Positions 34,561-48,263 are shown, counted from the first letter of the stretch. The stretch: DNA of 64,000 nucleotides from Haberlea rhodopensis (GCA_907163345.1 CAJQUN010000222.1:806001-870000); one strand, 5' to 3'. Program-made: numbers and translations. Notes: generated by a model from the letters alone, not told the origin.

Positions 34561-35596
34561 TTTAACTTAGTAGTTGAATATTTTGAGCACATTATTGTCA
34601 TGACTTGTGAAGTGTGCATAGCTTAGTGAAGATTGTGTGAACTTTGTGATAGTCTTCTCTAATACATGCTAGAACTTAACTACATGCTCTTTGAGGCGTA
34701 TGTCTAGACTACTTGCAAACATGAAAGTGATATAGGCAATATTTGATGCGTTTGAGCATTTCAAGCCTACCATGTAAAGAAAATCAATCACTAGTACCAT
34801 TTTTGAGCCTTAATGCAAAAGAATGGTTGTATGTTAAGCATACAAACGACCCCCATTCGACATTCTTGGACTAGCTTATCATCCTTCCCTAATGAGCCTA
34901 AATATGAATTCTATCCATACCTTTGAAGGGAGTATGATGCGTTTCATTCACATGCACTTATGTTATCAATGATTCAAATGTTTTGTGAGCTTTATTGTCA
35001 AAAGAATGGAATGTATAAAAGAAAAGGAATGCCTTGAGAAAAATAGATAAAAATATGACTCCAAGGGGAGCCAAGGCACAAAAGAAGAAGAAAAAATGTT
35101 GAGATAAAAGTTGAAAAATTCAAGCAATAAGAGAAGCTTTTAGTGTGCATATCATCATACTCTCTTACTTGATATATCCTTACCTTTCTTTCATAAGCCA
35201 ATACCTAGGCCACACTACAAGCTAATAAAGACCTACTTGATTTATGTTTGCAAAGTGGCTAAGATAGCGGAGAAGAGTGTGCAAGTAAGCTTATACTTGT
35301 GTTAGTGTATGACTTGAACTATTGTGGATTTGCATCTTTTGGATCTATAATTTGTACACAACACTTGTTTATGACCACACATACACGTTCACTACTTTGT
35401 TGGGTACGAAATGTTTAGGGATTGAACTTGTTCCATTATTAACTTTTCACCGCCTTTCATTACTATGCATGTTTAAAATTGTTGAGGCATTAAAGTGAGA
35501 ATAAGTTAGTTTGTTGTGATGCTATGAGCAAAGCAAAAATATTGTAGTTTTATCTGATTTACTCGAGGTCGAGTAAAGTATAAGTATGGGGGAGTT
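34561..35596 (+). other. Non-coding 3' internal region of fragment F
   Basis: AT-rich with no supported gene. It matches in reverse complement the 48846-49400 region (for example AAGGCACAAAAGA near 35063), so both are the 3' untranslated zone of Athila-type elements. It ends in the polypurine tract GTATGGGGGAG at about 35585-35594. Confidence 0.7.
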
Positions 35597-37071
35597 TGAT
35601 TTGACTAGAAATAGACACATCATTGCGTTTAATTGGTTACTATTTGGTATGTTTTGATGGATAATTTGATACATATGCTACCGAATCGTATATTTGTGTA
35701 ATTTAGGTGGAATCGAAGAAATCGAGCTAACTAAGGCGAATAAAGGTCAAGAAAAGCATTGGAGCAAATAAGGACTCAATGTAGATCAAGAAAAAGGCTA
35801 AAAAATGTAATTTTAGTGAAGGCGGTCGACCGCATGGAGGAGGCAATCGATCGCCTATGGACAGAAAGTTGAGCAACAAAATTCACGAAGCAGCGATCGA
35901 TCGCGAGGTTTAGGCGATCGATCGCCAAAGTCCACTGGAGCCAAGCGATCGATCGCGAGAAAAGTGGTGATCGATCGCCTAAGTAATTCGCCGAAAAAAA
36001 ATAGCTAGCGATCCATCGCCACCTTATGGCGATCGATCGCCAGCGGTGTTTTGGAAAGATTGGCAACTTGATTTCTTTCCTTCCTACATAGACTCTAACC
36101 TAACCCATCAGCCACCATACCTCTTGATACTCAAAAATTAACCTCTTGGGGAGATTTTTGAGAGCTTAGGACAGATTTTTCAATTTTTAGAATAATTTTT
36201 ATTCCAATTTTTGTAAAGACGCTCGAAGAACAAAGACGGAATCAACAAGCCGGAATCGTGCTTCGCTTTAGTAACTCTCTTTTCTATTGATTGTTTGATG
36301 TTTTTAATACGATTTTTGTTAGTTTTAGATTTAATTATGCAAGGCTAAACACCTTGATTCTTGGTTGAGGGATACTTGCCTTTGGAATAGAAAAACTTGT
36401 GAAAATTTTGGTTTGATTGTTGAATTTTTGATTCAATTTCAATTTGTTTTTCAGATTATGATTCTTATGATTGTTGTATTTGATTGATAGATTGATCACC
36501 TAATAATCACTTACACTTTCTAATGCTAATTGAGAAGCAACTAAGATTGATAAGTACCTGCTGTTGGTGTTATTAAATTCTTAGGAAGAACGATTGGATG
36601 ATTAATTCTAACGGCTGTAGTTTTTATTGATTAGATTCATCAAACTTACTAGTTTTGGAACGATCATTGATTAAATCTTAATGGCTGTAGTTTTGATTCA
36701 AGATTTGATAAGAGTCGAATTGAATGTTGTTTTCTTTTTGACCACGATTTAGGTAAGTAAGGAATTAAATTTTCAATTGATGAATAATTGAATGAATTCT
36801 TATGTTTAGTAATTTGATGATCAAGTGAATGATTTACAAAGGTAAAGTTGACCAAAATCCAAGAATCGCTTTTTAATCTTGATAAACTAGTTAATTGTTT
36901 GCTTTCGTTTAATTTAGTCATAGTTAAAGAAAAGTGAGAACCCCCTCGTTTGACACTTGTTAGCATAAAAGTATTCACTTCCCTGTGGGATCGATCCCTA
37001 CTCACGCTACTACATATTTACTGTTATTAACTTGAGAGGGTTAATTTGGGCGTACGGGATAAACGCTACCA
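35597..37071 (+). repeat. LTR 2 of Athila-like fragment F
   Basis: 1475 bp, TGATTTGACTAGAAATAG to AAACGCTACCA, nearly matching LTR 1. It contains the palindrome cluster at 35819-36039: exact cores at 35894, 35915, 35946 and 36030, plus four near copies. No gene. Confidence 0.88.
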
Positions 37072-37371
37072 TAAATCATATGAGATATCTCAATCTCATT
37101 CATAGATACATAAGAATCATCATGTATCAATAACAACTGATGTGGTAGTGTCTACGATATACCACTGAATCAACTTCTCTATGATTCCACAAAGTTTCAA
37201 AATATTGAGGTAACATCATACCTCACTTAACGAATCATATTGATCATCGATTCTCAACTAGATAGTCTAACGATATATTTCTCTTTGGCGTAGCAAATAT
37301 GCTCACCTTAAGCCAAATTTTAATCGTTTCCGCAGAAATTTTAACGTTCCTGACATTTTCTCAACAATTTA
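37072..37371 (-). other. Element E internal fragment left of solo LTR K
   Basis: About 300 bp of degraded internal DNA of element E between fragment F and solo LTR K. No protein can be followed. The last five bases, ATTTA, nearly match ATTTC after K. Confidence 0.5.
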
Positions 37372-40246
37372 TGTAAGGTCCCGATGCTAATTAACCCGTA
37401 TTAACGATGATTAAGCAAACCCGGATAATTAAAAGTATAGACTTTGAATTAAGGTGTCCCGACTACGATGAGTCAACCAACTAGTGGAACATGTTTTTTA
37501 GTGCATGATCACATGGTACTTGGAGAACACATGCCACTAATTAATTTAACTCATGTTTAATACATGATTTTGGACCTTTAATCTTGCAAGATAGTGATGT
37601 ATTGACACATGGATTCCACAATACATCAAATAAATTATAAATCATAATTATTGGCATAGGAAGCCACGCATATATGCATCCAAATTTCAGATTTTGGTTT
37701 TTAAATGTAGCTAGGAATTTCTCTCTCTTCTTTCCTGAACCAAAAAACCACTCCACCTTCTCTCCTCCTTCTCTCTTATTTTCGAAATTCCAGCCTCTTT
37801 TTCCTACCAAATTCTTGTGAAATCTTTAGTGCATGTTACATGCAATTAAGGATTTAGAAGCTACAAGGCTAGGAAGAGGAACCCATCAAGAATTTTCTAA
37901 TTTGGAGCAAATTGGAGAGGTCAAAGCTTGGTTTGAGCTAGGTTGATGGATTGTGCATCAAATCTTCAAGAGGAGTGAAGGTATAAAACTTTTCTTTTGT
38001 TTTATATACCTTGGTGTTGTTTAAGGATCGAATTTTACGAGTCTTGGCATTAGAAATGTAGAGATAACTTGCTGTCAAAAAGTGTGCAACAGATTTCAGC
38101 ATGCATGTATCTGTCATTTCGAATTTTGGGTCTAGTTAAGTTTCGAATTTGAGGTTGAGGTTCACATACAAGTTGTAGCTTGTTGGAATACCTTCGATTT
38201 GACAGTACATTCGACTAATTTGGAGTTCCGATGAAAAAGTTATGGTAATTTTACCAATATGTGTAAAATCTGGAAATTTAGTGCATGCGAGTTCATTTAT
38301 GTTCTGTTCTTCGAGTTTCTGGGTAAACTGTTTTCCGAATTTGATGTTGGTATTCACATAAAAGTTATAGCTATTTGAGTTTTCCTTATGTGACCGAAAT
38401 TTGAGACAATTTGGACTTACAATGAATGAGTTATGATGTTTTTACCTCAAGGTGCACAATCTGGAACATGCATGTAGGCGGGTTGCACATGCAGTGTGTT
38501 CTTGGTAAATCTGGGCAACATGTGCTACGATTTTGAACTTGGTGTCTGAAAAAAGTTTTAAAACTTTGAGTTATCTTGCATTAGAAACTGTCCTCACATG
38601 ATTTGGAGTTTATTTGTGCAAGATATGCACTTTTTCCTAGAACTGCTTACTCTGTCAAAACAGAGTGTATGGGTATTTTTAAAACTGTCATATTTTGTTT
38701 TGCATGTACCTCTAGATGAGCGAACTAGCTTCTGGACTTCAAATATGAACTGTAGTACATTGAGGTTTTGTGATTTTCCCACTAGCCTCAAGTCATTTGG
38801 ACGTTATATGAATATATTACGATTTTTATATGAAAATGGGTCGGGATGGAATTTGGTGAATTGTCCTGTTTTTCCAGCAGATTGTTCTTGGCCATTTTAC
38901 CTAGGCTAAATGAATGAATTTGAAGATGAGTTGAACTGATGAAATGTTCATTTTTGAGTTATCTTTGAAAATAAATTGGACCCATGTCATTTTATTAAGT
39001 ATCGGACAAGTTATGAGCCGATCTCTACGGTTGCGCAGGCTGAAATTTAGAGAATTGGTTTTGGGTCTAAGTTTGAGTTTTATTTTGAGAAGTTTAAGGC
39101 TAGTATGTGACATTATGTTGTATTTGGAACTATTATGATCAGGCTAACAGATCTCGAGATTTTATTTGAGGAGTACTCGGTAGATATAGCATTGGTCCGA
39201 GGTACGTAGAAAACGGGTTTTATCACAATGTCTGGCAAAGACATGTGATGTTCCCGTGTATGATTTACTTGTCATTACTTGCTCCTTATGTGACTATGTG
39301 ATAAGTTGATCTGCAGTATGTGAATTACATGGTACATTGGCTGCATGATATATGATGACATGAGATTTGAGATGCATTACATGAGATTATGATATTGCAT
39401 GATACATTGACACGCATGGACATTGAGCATGTCATGTTGATCCTATCGATTCGTTTCTTGGTACCTATATCTTTTCTTTGGTATCTGTGATGCGTGTCTG
39501 GGGATGATGGGCACGCCGATGTCTCGGCGGAGAGAGTGAGCTGAGTGATGTCGTAGCGACGAGCGTGCCGACGTCGCCCAGACACGAGGATGATGGACCG
39601 CCGATGGCTTGACTGAGAGATAGATTGGAGCGACGAGCGTGTCAACATCCTGCTCAAGCATGATGATGATTTGAGATGATCTTCCTTTGGACTTCGGAGA
39701 TATGTATATTAGAGATTTGATACCCTTCATATGCATTTGCATTCATGCACGTCATGCATCACATGTTATTTGTTGTGATATTATCTGTTTCTCGTACTGG
39801 GTGCTGACCCCCTTCATGGGGGGCTGTCGTGTCTTTGTTGTATGGGCATGACAGGTGGTACAGGTGGACGTACTGTGGATGCTCGAGACGAAGCATCGAT
39901 AAATACCAGAGCTCCTTGAGAGCGAGCTCAAGTATATGGTTCATGTTTTGAGTCCCAGTAGTTGTTTAGTATTTTTACTTATGTTTTAACTTACCGGCGT
40001 ATGCCTGAGTATCTGTATTTTTAGGTATTACTTTACTGAGAAATTATATGGAATGCTTATGCGATGAATATCATGTTAGATGTAAAACTGGAAATACATA
40101 TTTTCACTATTCGGAAATGTTTTAGAAACAAACTGCGAAAAGTTTGAGGGTCACTTTTTGAAAGTTTTTAACTAAATCTTCCGTTGTTTATGTTAATATA
40201 ACAATCGTGTGTTAATTAAACCTCTGATTAGGACCAGGCCCTCACA
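37372..40246 (+). mobile_element. Solo LTR K, same family as the LTRs of element E, opposite orientation
   Basis: 2875 bp, TGTAAGGTCCCGATGC to GACCAGGCCCTCACA. Read in reverse it matches the E 5' LTR at 44358-47079, including the CT-rich tract (about 37724-37782 here against GA-rich 46664-46728 there) and the segment GTGCTGACCCCCTTCATGGG near 39800. The flanking 5-mers are ATTTA and ATTTC, an imperfect duplication. It sits inside element E. Short open frames within it are not genes. Confidence 0.83.
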
Positions 40247-43200
40247 ATTTCAAGTTATGCCAAAAATTCCTTATCAGTTTTCTATCATCATATCAGCGAT
40301 CGACCGACAATTCTGGCTCTACAAAACCTGAACCGATGCCATTCCAAAAGTTGTCTGAAACTTAAATTATAGGAGTGAATAGTGATTTTTGTCAATTCTC
40401 ACTAAATTCACCACTATTAATCGGGGCATAGATTCCAAAGTCTAGATATTATCTCAGTTTATTCGTCAGTATGGGTATGCTAAGCAATACTCATTGCTAA
40501 CTTAGTACCCATGACATTCTTAAAATAGTTTTCGAATTATGATATTATCCTCGGATCTCAATCATATACAGTTACAGAATACTCACTGTAACTAAACCAC
40601 ATTATCCACATCTCAAACATGTCATTTTCTCATTGACATATAGACTATTATATGAAATCAATATCTTGTATTGAATAGTCAATCAATTCCGACTCAACTT
40701 GTTTCACAATCTCTGCTTGATCTAAACAATTTGAGTTATAAAACTCAAAGCTAGAAATTTCCCAAATTCATTGTGGTACTTACAAATTCTGTAGTATCCC
40801 ATTAGGTCTCGTATTTTTATTTTGACCTGCTGGTATGTCAAACAATTTACCACGAAATTCCAAAATTTCTTTCTTTATACCATCCCGTCAGAAATAGGAT
40901 CTCAAGAATGATACGTCTCATCATTCCCAGAGTAACACAGTGTCATCTATAGTGTGCTTTCTGCAGTAATACTTCTTTCGAATCAGTAGGATTCGATGCA
41001 AATTATTGATTGTTCAATCGCAACCCGCCACTAAATTGCATACTAAAATCTAGTTGGTTGATGAGACAGAACCAATTTCTTCACTCAATATCTGTATGGT
41101 CTATTTTTCGAGTCTTTCCGATCTTTGAAATCTGAGGTGACCAAATTGCAAAGCATATATTGATGCTATCATTGCACCATGCATTTTTTGGTTCAGTGCA
41201 TCTGCTACTAGTTTTCATTTTCCTTGATTGATATTGACTATCAGAGTCAAATTCTTTAACAAATCTAGTCATCGCTTATATCTCATGTTCAACTCTGATT
41301 GAATAATAGTTATTTTAAACTCAAAAAATCAGAGTATATTATGAATTGTTGGCCACACAGATACGTTGCCAAATCTTCAAGGCAAAATAATGGCTACAAG
41401 CTCGAGTTCATGAACATGATATCATGATTCTTTAAACTTCAAATATCTTAAGGTATATGCCTCATCTCCTCATGATGCATCAGAACATATCTCATATCTT
41501 TGACCAATTTGCACAAACTACATATTCCCCTGATCAGTTCAACAAAATCAACATTGGGGATGTAATTCACTTCATTTATGACAACCGCTTTCACATTCAT
41601 CTGACCAAACGAAACTCAAATTTCTTCTTGGTCAATTGGTTCATCCTTCCATAAAGCCTGTAATATCTGGCCAAACTCGTAAAACTTCGTATCTTGAGTA
41701 CACTGGTTGGTCTGAGCCCAATTTAGTATTACTTCTACTTTACTGGGATCAACAGGTATCCTGTGAGCTGTATCATCTATCCCAAAATAACATTCATTTC
41801 AACCAAGATTTACACTTCGATAACTTGGTATACAATTTGAGCTTCACGAAGCGTCTGAATAATCAATCACAGATGTTCTGTGTGGTTCCTCCCGGATCTC
41901 GTATACAATAGTATACCACTGATGAATATGATTACAATTCCGCCCAAAAGTTACGGAATACTTTATTCATCAAATTCATAACTCTACTGGTATAGTTGTC
42001 AAACTATACGGCATTACCAAAAATTCAAAATGCCTTATCTGGTTTGATCAATTGCCTAGAGAATATTTTCCTTCTGACTCAAACTGATGACAACCAGATT
42101 GAAAATCGTTCTTTTCATACTTCAAGTTCCTTACAATTGATCATTTACTTCTCGATCTTAGGCAGTAGATATTTCTTCTTGACAATAGCCCGATTCAACT
42201 ACCTTGAGTCGATACACATCTTCATAAAATCATTTTTCTTATTCACAAACATCACTGATGTTTCCCCAAAGTGACATACTCAGACGTATGTACTCGTATC
42301 AAGGAGATTCTGCAACTATTCTTCTGTATCTGTCAACTTTGCTGATGACATTCCGTACAGTACTTTCGATATCAAATCTATTATTTGGCATCAACGAAGT
42401 TAAAATCGATTTCCTTCTCTAGTGGAAATTATTTTATTTCTTTAGGAAAATCTTGGTAAGTTTTCTTACCACTAAGATATCAGTCAACATCGATTCTTCC
42501 TGATCAGCATTAACTACTTATGATCAAATATCCTTCATTTTCCAAATATCGCAACAGTAATATTTTCATAGCTGATACTATCAGTATCTTAGCTCGCTAT
42601 TCGTGGCTATAAATATTTCATTTTGCGGCCAACAAACAGTCGAAAATTCATTATACCCTGAAATCAACTTCCTATATCTCAAAATTTATCAGAGTATCCA
42701 TACCCTTGACAAAATCAAAACCATATACGGGCAACACCATTGAATTCAAATCCACATCACTATCATAAAACTGTAAGCTACAGTTCACTATTACAAGTGT
42801 GGATAGTATAATTAATATCGCTGATGTATTTTCCAAATCATTATTATCAATGCACATTTATGCAATGTATGAAAACAATATTTTTATCTCAAATCAAACT
42901 CGTGCAGTGTGATCAAATACATGACATGTTTCTACGATCACCAGTACTGAAGCGTTTCTAACCGTATCCTCTATCAAGGTATACTATCTGGACTACAGGT
43001 AACTAACTGCTGCTGCACTGAGTGGTAAAGGAGAATAACCACTCTGATATCTACCCTAGCTCAGGGTATTTGTTGTTATGGTTTGAGCACTTAACAGATA
43101 TGCTCTGACTGGCCACAATCAATATCAGTTCTTATTATTCTTTCAAGTGGATCAGTAGATATTTACATCCACAGTGACCTCGAAAAGATTTGGTATTCTA

Positions 43201-44342
43201 CAATCTCATAGTACCTCCAGAACTACTAGAGCTGGATAAATTGGAGTGATACTTCTGAAACTTTTCTAGGACTACTTGGATTATCCCAATGATAGTCACT
43301 TCATTAATCTTTAATCCAGTTTTAACTACTTCGCACCACATCGGTGTCTTATTCTTCAGTCGATATCTAATCTCTTCACTAGTGAATAGTTATTGAGAGT
43401 AAGCAGATATTTCCATTTCTCAAGTCCACGATAATCAATTATCATTTTCCATGTAATCAATATGGCATTCTCGTAAACATATTTTCTCGTATCAGAAAGA
43501 GGAAAAATCGTCATCCGTCACTACCATTACTTTAGATACTATCATCTAGAAGAGTTCCTATTGCAATTTTTATTCATAATTTGGACATATAAATTGGAAC
43601 TGAATTACGACAGTCCCCATATCCATGTCCTCATTCAAACCAATTCTCGTTGTTTCTCACAACAACTACATTCTATTCTTCAATTGAAATATTGATAGTT
43701 CCAATATCTTCAAGTTCTAAATTATCATCTTGGCTTACACAGGTTTTGACGTAAACTCATACGTATAACCTTGGTCTTTCAGACTCAAAATCCTGATGTC
43801 TCGACAAAATGCATTTTAAATAGTTCTAGTGTCATCCACTAATCACAAGAATAAGTTCCAAAGTGATAAAAATTTTCAATAACACTAAGTTAATTCAATT
43901 CACAGTTTACAGTGCCTACAGGTACAATAGATGGCTCTTAAAGTCTGTATCGCTGCTACCTGTCCAAACACTAACTGTTCATCATAAAATCAAAACCTCA
44001 TATACAATCTCAAGTCAGAGATGTTCTCATCACTTATTCTACATCATCATCCGGTCAGCAACTATCAGTGCTAACAAATAAAATTTTCAAATTCTCTAGA
44101 ATATAGGCAACTCAGCATTCAATTTCTCTAGATTATATGCAACTCAGCATATTAAAATACTCAGAGACATGACATCTAGTTATCCCTGCTTAGTAATCTA
44201 TTACATGTCTAACATCTCAATATTTAACATGTAATCAAAGCAAGCAAGAGCATATAAAATCACATAGTCAGACACATGCACAAACAGTTCATTTGTCTAT
44301 ATTCAGAGTCCTAACTCTAGTTCGAGCATATCCCAGATATAT
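40247..44342 (-). pseudogene. pol: Element E internal region with decayed gypsy gag/pol
   Basis: No long frame survives, but gypsy RT can be recognised on the minus strand. Near 42273 down to 42148 it reads ETSVMFVNKKNDFMKMCIDS, then LNRAIVKKKYLLPKIEK, matching the conserved gypsy RT start (VKKKDGSMRMCIDYRELN). Further on (about 41985 down to 41800) it reads MNLMNKVFRNFW and later LYTKLSKCKSWL, the region around and after the catalytic YxDD, which is itself destroyed. The rest is too degraded for me to assign domains. Confidence 0.7.
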
Positions 44343-44354
44343 GCTCTGATACCA
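44343..44354 (-). other. Primer binding site of element E
   Basis: On the minus strand TGGTATCAGAGC lies three bases from the LTR end. This is a perfect initiator tRNA-Met site and fixes the right-hand LTR as the 5' LTR. Confidence 0.9.
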
Positions 44355-44357
44355 TAA

Positions 44358-47079
44358 TGTGAGGGCCCAATCCTAATGTGGTGTTTAATTGTCACACAAT
44401 GATTAATTTATGTAAACAGCGGAAGATTAATTTCAAATGTCTTGTTAAATGACCCTAAAAAATTTTCGCTTTTAAGTGATACATATATATTGATATCAAA
44501 ATATATATATAATTCCAGTTAGGCCTTTCATTTGCAAATAATAAAGCAAACATCAACCAGCATTATCACATAGTCTTGAAAATGTCATATCCCAAGTACA
44601 ACATACACGGGGCATACCCCGGTAAATTTATTTTGTTTAAAAGTCATATACTATTACTGGGAATAAGAAACATACATAACCTGAGCTCGCTCATCATGGA
44701 GCCCGGTTATATCTCGATGCGTTGCTGTAAGCATCGTCACCATGTCCTCCTGTAAAGCCTGTCATGTCCGAACAACAAAAGACATGACAGTCCCCACAAA
44801 GGGGGTCAGTACCCCAGTACGAAAAATAAATAAATCATGTCAAATGACAAAGTATCATGCAATGCATACCATGTATTAATGCGATGTATGAATGGGTACA
44901 AGGAATCGAATATCAAGATACCAAAATCGGAGTCCAAAGGAAGGTATCATCAAATAATATCAGCTCGAGCAGAGAGTGACAGCACACGCACATTGCACTA
45001 GGAGACTCATCCTATGTGATGTGCTCGTCCATCCCTCGTGTCTAGGTCCGGTGACACGCGCGTGACTACAGTTGCTACCTATACTGCCTGTCATCGCCGT
45101 GCTCGTTGTCCCCGACACTCAGAGTAAATCAACTCAATCATCAACAAGGATATCAAAGGATTGGATAGATCAATATGATATGCCCATGTATTCATCTATG
45201 CATCATATGACATATGCAATTCAACATGTCATAAAATCTCATGTGAAAAATGTATACATATCATGTAATTCACATATCATGAAATTCTATGCATCTCCAT
45301 TTATCATATAGTCACACAAGAATCATTTAGTGACACATAAGTCATATAAATCAAATAATGACATATAAGGTCATACATTAGCATCATTACACGTCTTTGC
45401 CAAACGTCATGACAAAATTCATTTCAACGTACCTCGACCCAGCTAATCTACCGAGACTTCTCGAATCAACACCGGAATCTGTTAATCTGGTCATGTAAAT
45501 TCCAAAATGACACTAAGTGTTCAAATAGTGCATTGAATCAAATGCAACTTAAAAATATGACCCTTAATGATTTTCTTAATTTTCAGCTTGACCCATTTTC
45601 GTAGAAAAATCACTATAAATTCATAAGACCTCCAAATGACTTCAACCCAGTGGGAAATATTCGACAACAACAAGGTTCATTTCATATTTTATGAATTTTA
45701 GCTAATTCATAGGTCTAGAGGTCGATTCATAGCATAATGCATCGAATTCTAATATGCTCTGTTAGTGCAGATTGAGTAGTGATAGGGAATATGTCATAAC
45801 TCACTCATATGAACTCCAAATCATGTGCGGCTAGTTTATAATGCAAGATAACTCACAATTGTACAATACATCACTTATGAGCGTCAAGCAAAATAGTTCA
45901 TCTTGAGGTACATAATGTAAAAAACGTACAGCCTAAAAAACTCGTATATCCCCTGCTTCCAGATTGCATAGTTGCTGGTAAAATTAGCTTAACTTTTGCA
46001 TATGAACTCCAAATTGAGTGAGGCCAATTCATAATGCAAGCTAACTTCGAATAATACAACTCTTATTAGCGCCTAAAACTTCAAATTCATAGCCATTTAT
46101 TCCCAGAAACACAAATAACACGATGCATGAAACTCGCATGCAGTGAATTTCCAGATTTGACACATGTTGGTAAAACGACCATAACCTTTTCATATTAACT
46201 CCAAATTAGCTGCGTTTGATGGCCAATTAAAGCTAACACAAAATAATACAACTGTTATCAGAAGAGTTATCTTCAAATTCTAAGTTTAACGATGCATAAA
46301 ACTCGAAATACCAGACTATAACTGCACTGCCTACTAGCTGAACAGTTTTGACAGCAACTTTTCATGAATAACCACCATGGTTCGACCCTCAATCCTACAT
46401 GCAAGTTGATAAAACTCAAGGATGATGATATACCTTCAATTATCTTCAAGATTTGAAGCTTTATCAACCACCAAAACCGAACCAAGTTAGAACATCCTTC
46501 CCCAATCTGCTGCTACTCAAATTTCTTGCTTCAATGTTGCTCCAAACTTGAATTTTCTTGGTGCATCTTGTTCCTCAAGCTTAGTAGCATTCAAATCCAT
46601 CTTTGCATGTTACATGCATTCAAAATTGCGGCTAAATGTGGCTGGAATTTCGAAATTCTGGATGTGGAGAGAAGGAGGAGAGAAGGAGGAGAAGGTGGAG
46701 TGTTGGGAATGAAGAGAGAGAAGATGATGGTGAAATGAAAACCAAAATCTGATTTTTGCATGGGTTTATGCGTGGCTTCCTGTGCCAAAAAAATGTGATT
46801 TTTATTTTATTTGATGTATTGTGGAATCCATGTGTCAATACATCATTATCTTGCAAAATTATTTGTCCAAAATCATGTATTTAACATAAGTTAAATTAAA
46901 TAGTGGCATGTGTTCTCTAAGTGCCATGTGATCATGCACATGCTCATGCACTAAAACATGTTCCACTAGTTGGTTGATCCATCGTGGTCCGGAACACCTT
47001 AATTCAAAGTCTATACTTTTAATTATCCGGGTTCGCTTAATCATCGTTAATCTGGGTTAATTAGCATCGGGGCCTTACG
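44358..47079 (-). repeat. 5' LTR of element E
   Basis: 2722 bp. On the + strand it runs TGTGAGGGCCCAATCC to TCGGGGCCTTACG. The last base should be A for a canonical TG...CA and is mutated. It is similar to 31438-32497 and, inverted, to solo LTR K. A GA-rich tract on + lies at 46664-46728. Long LTRs of this kind are usual for Tekay/Del gypsy elements. Confidence 0.88.
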
Positions 47080-48263
47080 TGGGTACATGTTAGAGAACTA
47101 TCTACTGGACAGACCATCCATGAGAATGCTACATGGATAGTTATATAAATGTCATAAGCAATTCTCATAGTGATAATAGTGAATGTAATCCTTACGACTT
47201 GAGATCACCAGAGATCCCAACATAAGGAGTTGTGTATCTTGATATTGTCAAACGTTACCTGTAACAGGGTAAATTATAAAGACAATCATTGGATACACTA
47301 TGAATTATGTAGAGGGATGTTGAGTGATCAAGATAGGATTTGTTCCTCCTATATAACCGGAGTAGTGTTTGGGCCCTTGATCAAGTGAGACTAGAATGCA
47401 TAGCCATGCTCGAATGAGTCGATATGTGATATCGAGCTTATTCTTTTATTCTAGTCTACTTGGAGATCAAGAAATATAAGATTGAACTATACAAGTATAA
47501 CTTATTCCATGAATCGTGTATAATCTAAACACCTAGGACAAATGGATTAAGTTACATGGTGAATATTATCACACGCCATAGGTTATTTTGAGTCAATGTC
47601 ATTCTTGTAACTTGAGTAGCCTTGATGTGTTGCTAGATACGGCTCATTGCTTCTGACATAAAATTAGATTTTTATGTCACTGCCAATGTTGCAAGATCCT
47701 AACGAGTCGCACAAAATATTAAATCAATAAAGGAAGTTAAATTAATTAGATGAATTAAAGTTGTTTAGGAAGAGTCCTAAGCATAAATTAATGGACCAAT
47801 TATATATATATATACATAGACGGAAAAATATATATTGACGTGGGCCCAAGGGTTTTTGAAAGACCTATTAGCCGCCTCAATTTATGTCTATAAATATACA
47901 TATGCATATTAAGGTTTTGGGGCAGACGTTAATTCAGAATTAACTTAAAGCTAAACCTAGCAGACCATTCGAAAGAGACACATCCGTCACCTAGCTTCGA
48001 TGTCTCGTGCTTTTGTCCCAGTTGATTTATCAAGTCTAGCAACTTGATAAATTCAACATCCATTCATCGATTTGATCGTGTGGAAACCATAGAGGCAAAG
48101 TTGTACTAATGGAACTCATGGACGTCTTGCTTCGTGTTTTCTGCATCATACACACTACAAAAGTATAACTCTCGACACCCGATATGATAACTTCGTATAG
48201 TTCCTCGGTGGGAATCCGATTTTTTTTATTCCACTGCGTTGTGTGCTTGTCAGATTCCTTAGA
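47080..48263 (+). repeat. 3' LTR of element A, right piece
   Basis: This resumes at the duplicated TGGGT and aligns with 21706 to about 22930 of the B LTR, ending near the segment CACTGCGTTGTGTGCTTG. The exact LTR end is unclear because the terminal bases (CCTTAGAG) have diverged. No gene. Confidence 0.8.

Larger units (their letters stand above)
32496..37071 (+). mobile_element. Fragment F: Athila-like gypsy, internal end-LTR-short internal-LTR
   Basis: About 150 bp of internal 3' end, with polypurine tract GTATGGGGGAG, are followed by an LTR (32652-34111), a PBS, a gag remnant, about 1 kb of non-coding internal DNA ending in the same tract, and a second LTR (35597-37071). The segment before each LTR is repeated (32496 and 35440), so the left side is the truncated end of another internal copy and no TSD is expected. 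The PBS TTTTGGCTCCGTTGCCGGGG is the Athila type. No pol is present, so it was non-autonomous or heavily deleted. Confidence 0.82.
31438..47079 (-). mobile_element. Element E: decayed Ty3/gypsy element (Tekay/Del-like), minus strand
   Basis: Flanked by a perfect TGGGT duplication. Its 5' LTR is the right one (44358-47079), with a tRNA-Met-type PBS beside it. Degenerate gypsy RT is found on the minus strand near 41800-42273. Only the distal part of the 3' LTR remains (31438 to about 32497). The part expected beyond it is missing and its place is taken by the Athila-like fragment F. Solo LTR K of the same family is inserted in the internal region in the opposite orientation. The first base of the element on the minus strand is changed: ACG in place of ACA before the right TSD. 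Confidence 0.85.
1..48263 (+). mobile_element. Element A: old Angela/Tork-type Ty1/copia element, host of the whole nest
   Basis: The outermost element recognised. Its gag, protease, integrase, RT and RNase H are collinear with those of the complete element B, but it is broken by many stops and frameshifts and split by two large insertions: Sirevirus C at 5144-30416 and gypsy E at 31438-47079. Leader and gag/pol lie at 1-5143, the rest of pol at 30417-31135, and the 3' LTR at 31146-31437 plus 47080-48263. The 5' LTR is not in the window. By comparison with B, whose leader is 1850 bp, it should end just left of position 1. The right end is set only by where similarity to the LTR of B stops. 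The type is inferred from the long leader, the long LTR and the RT motifs. Confidence 0.8.
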
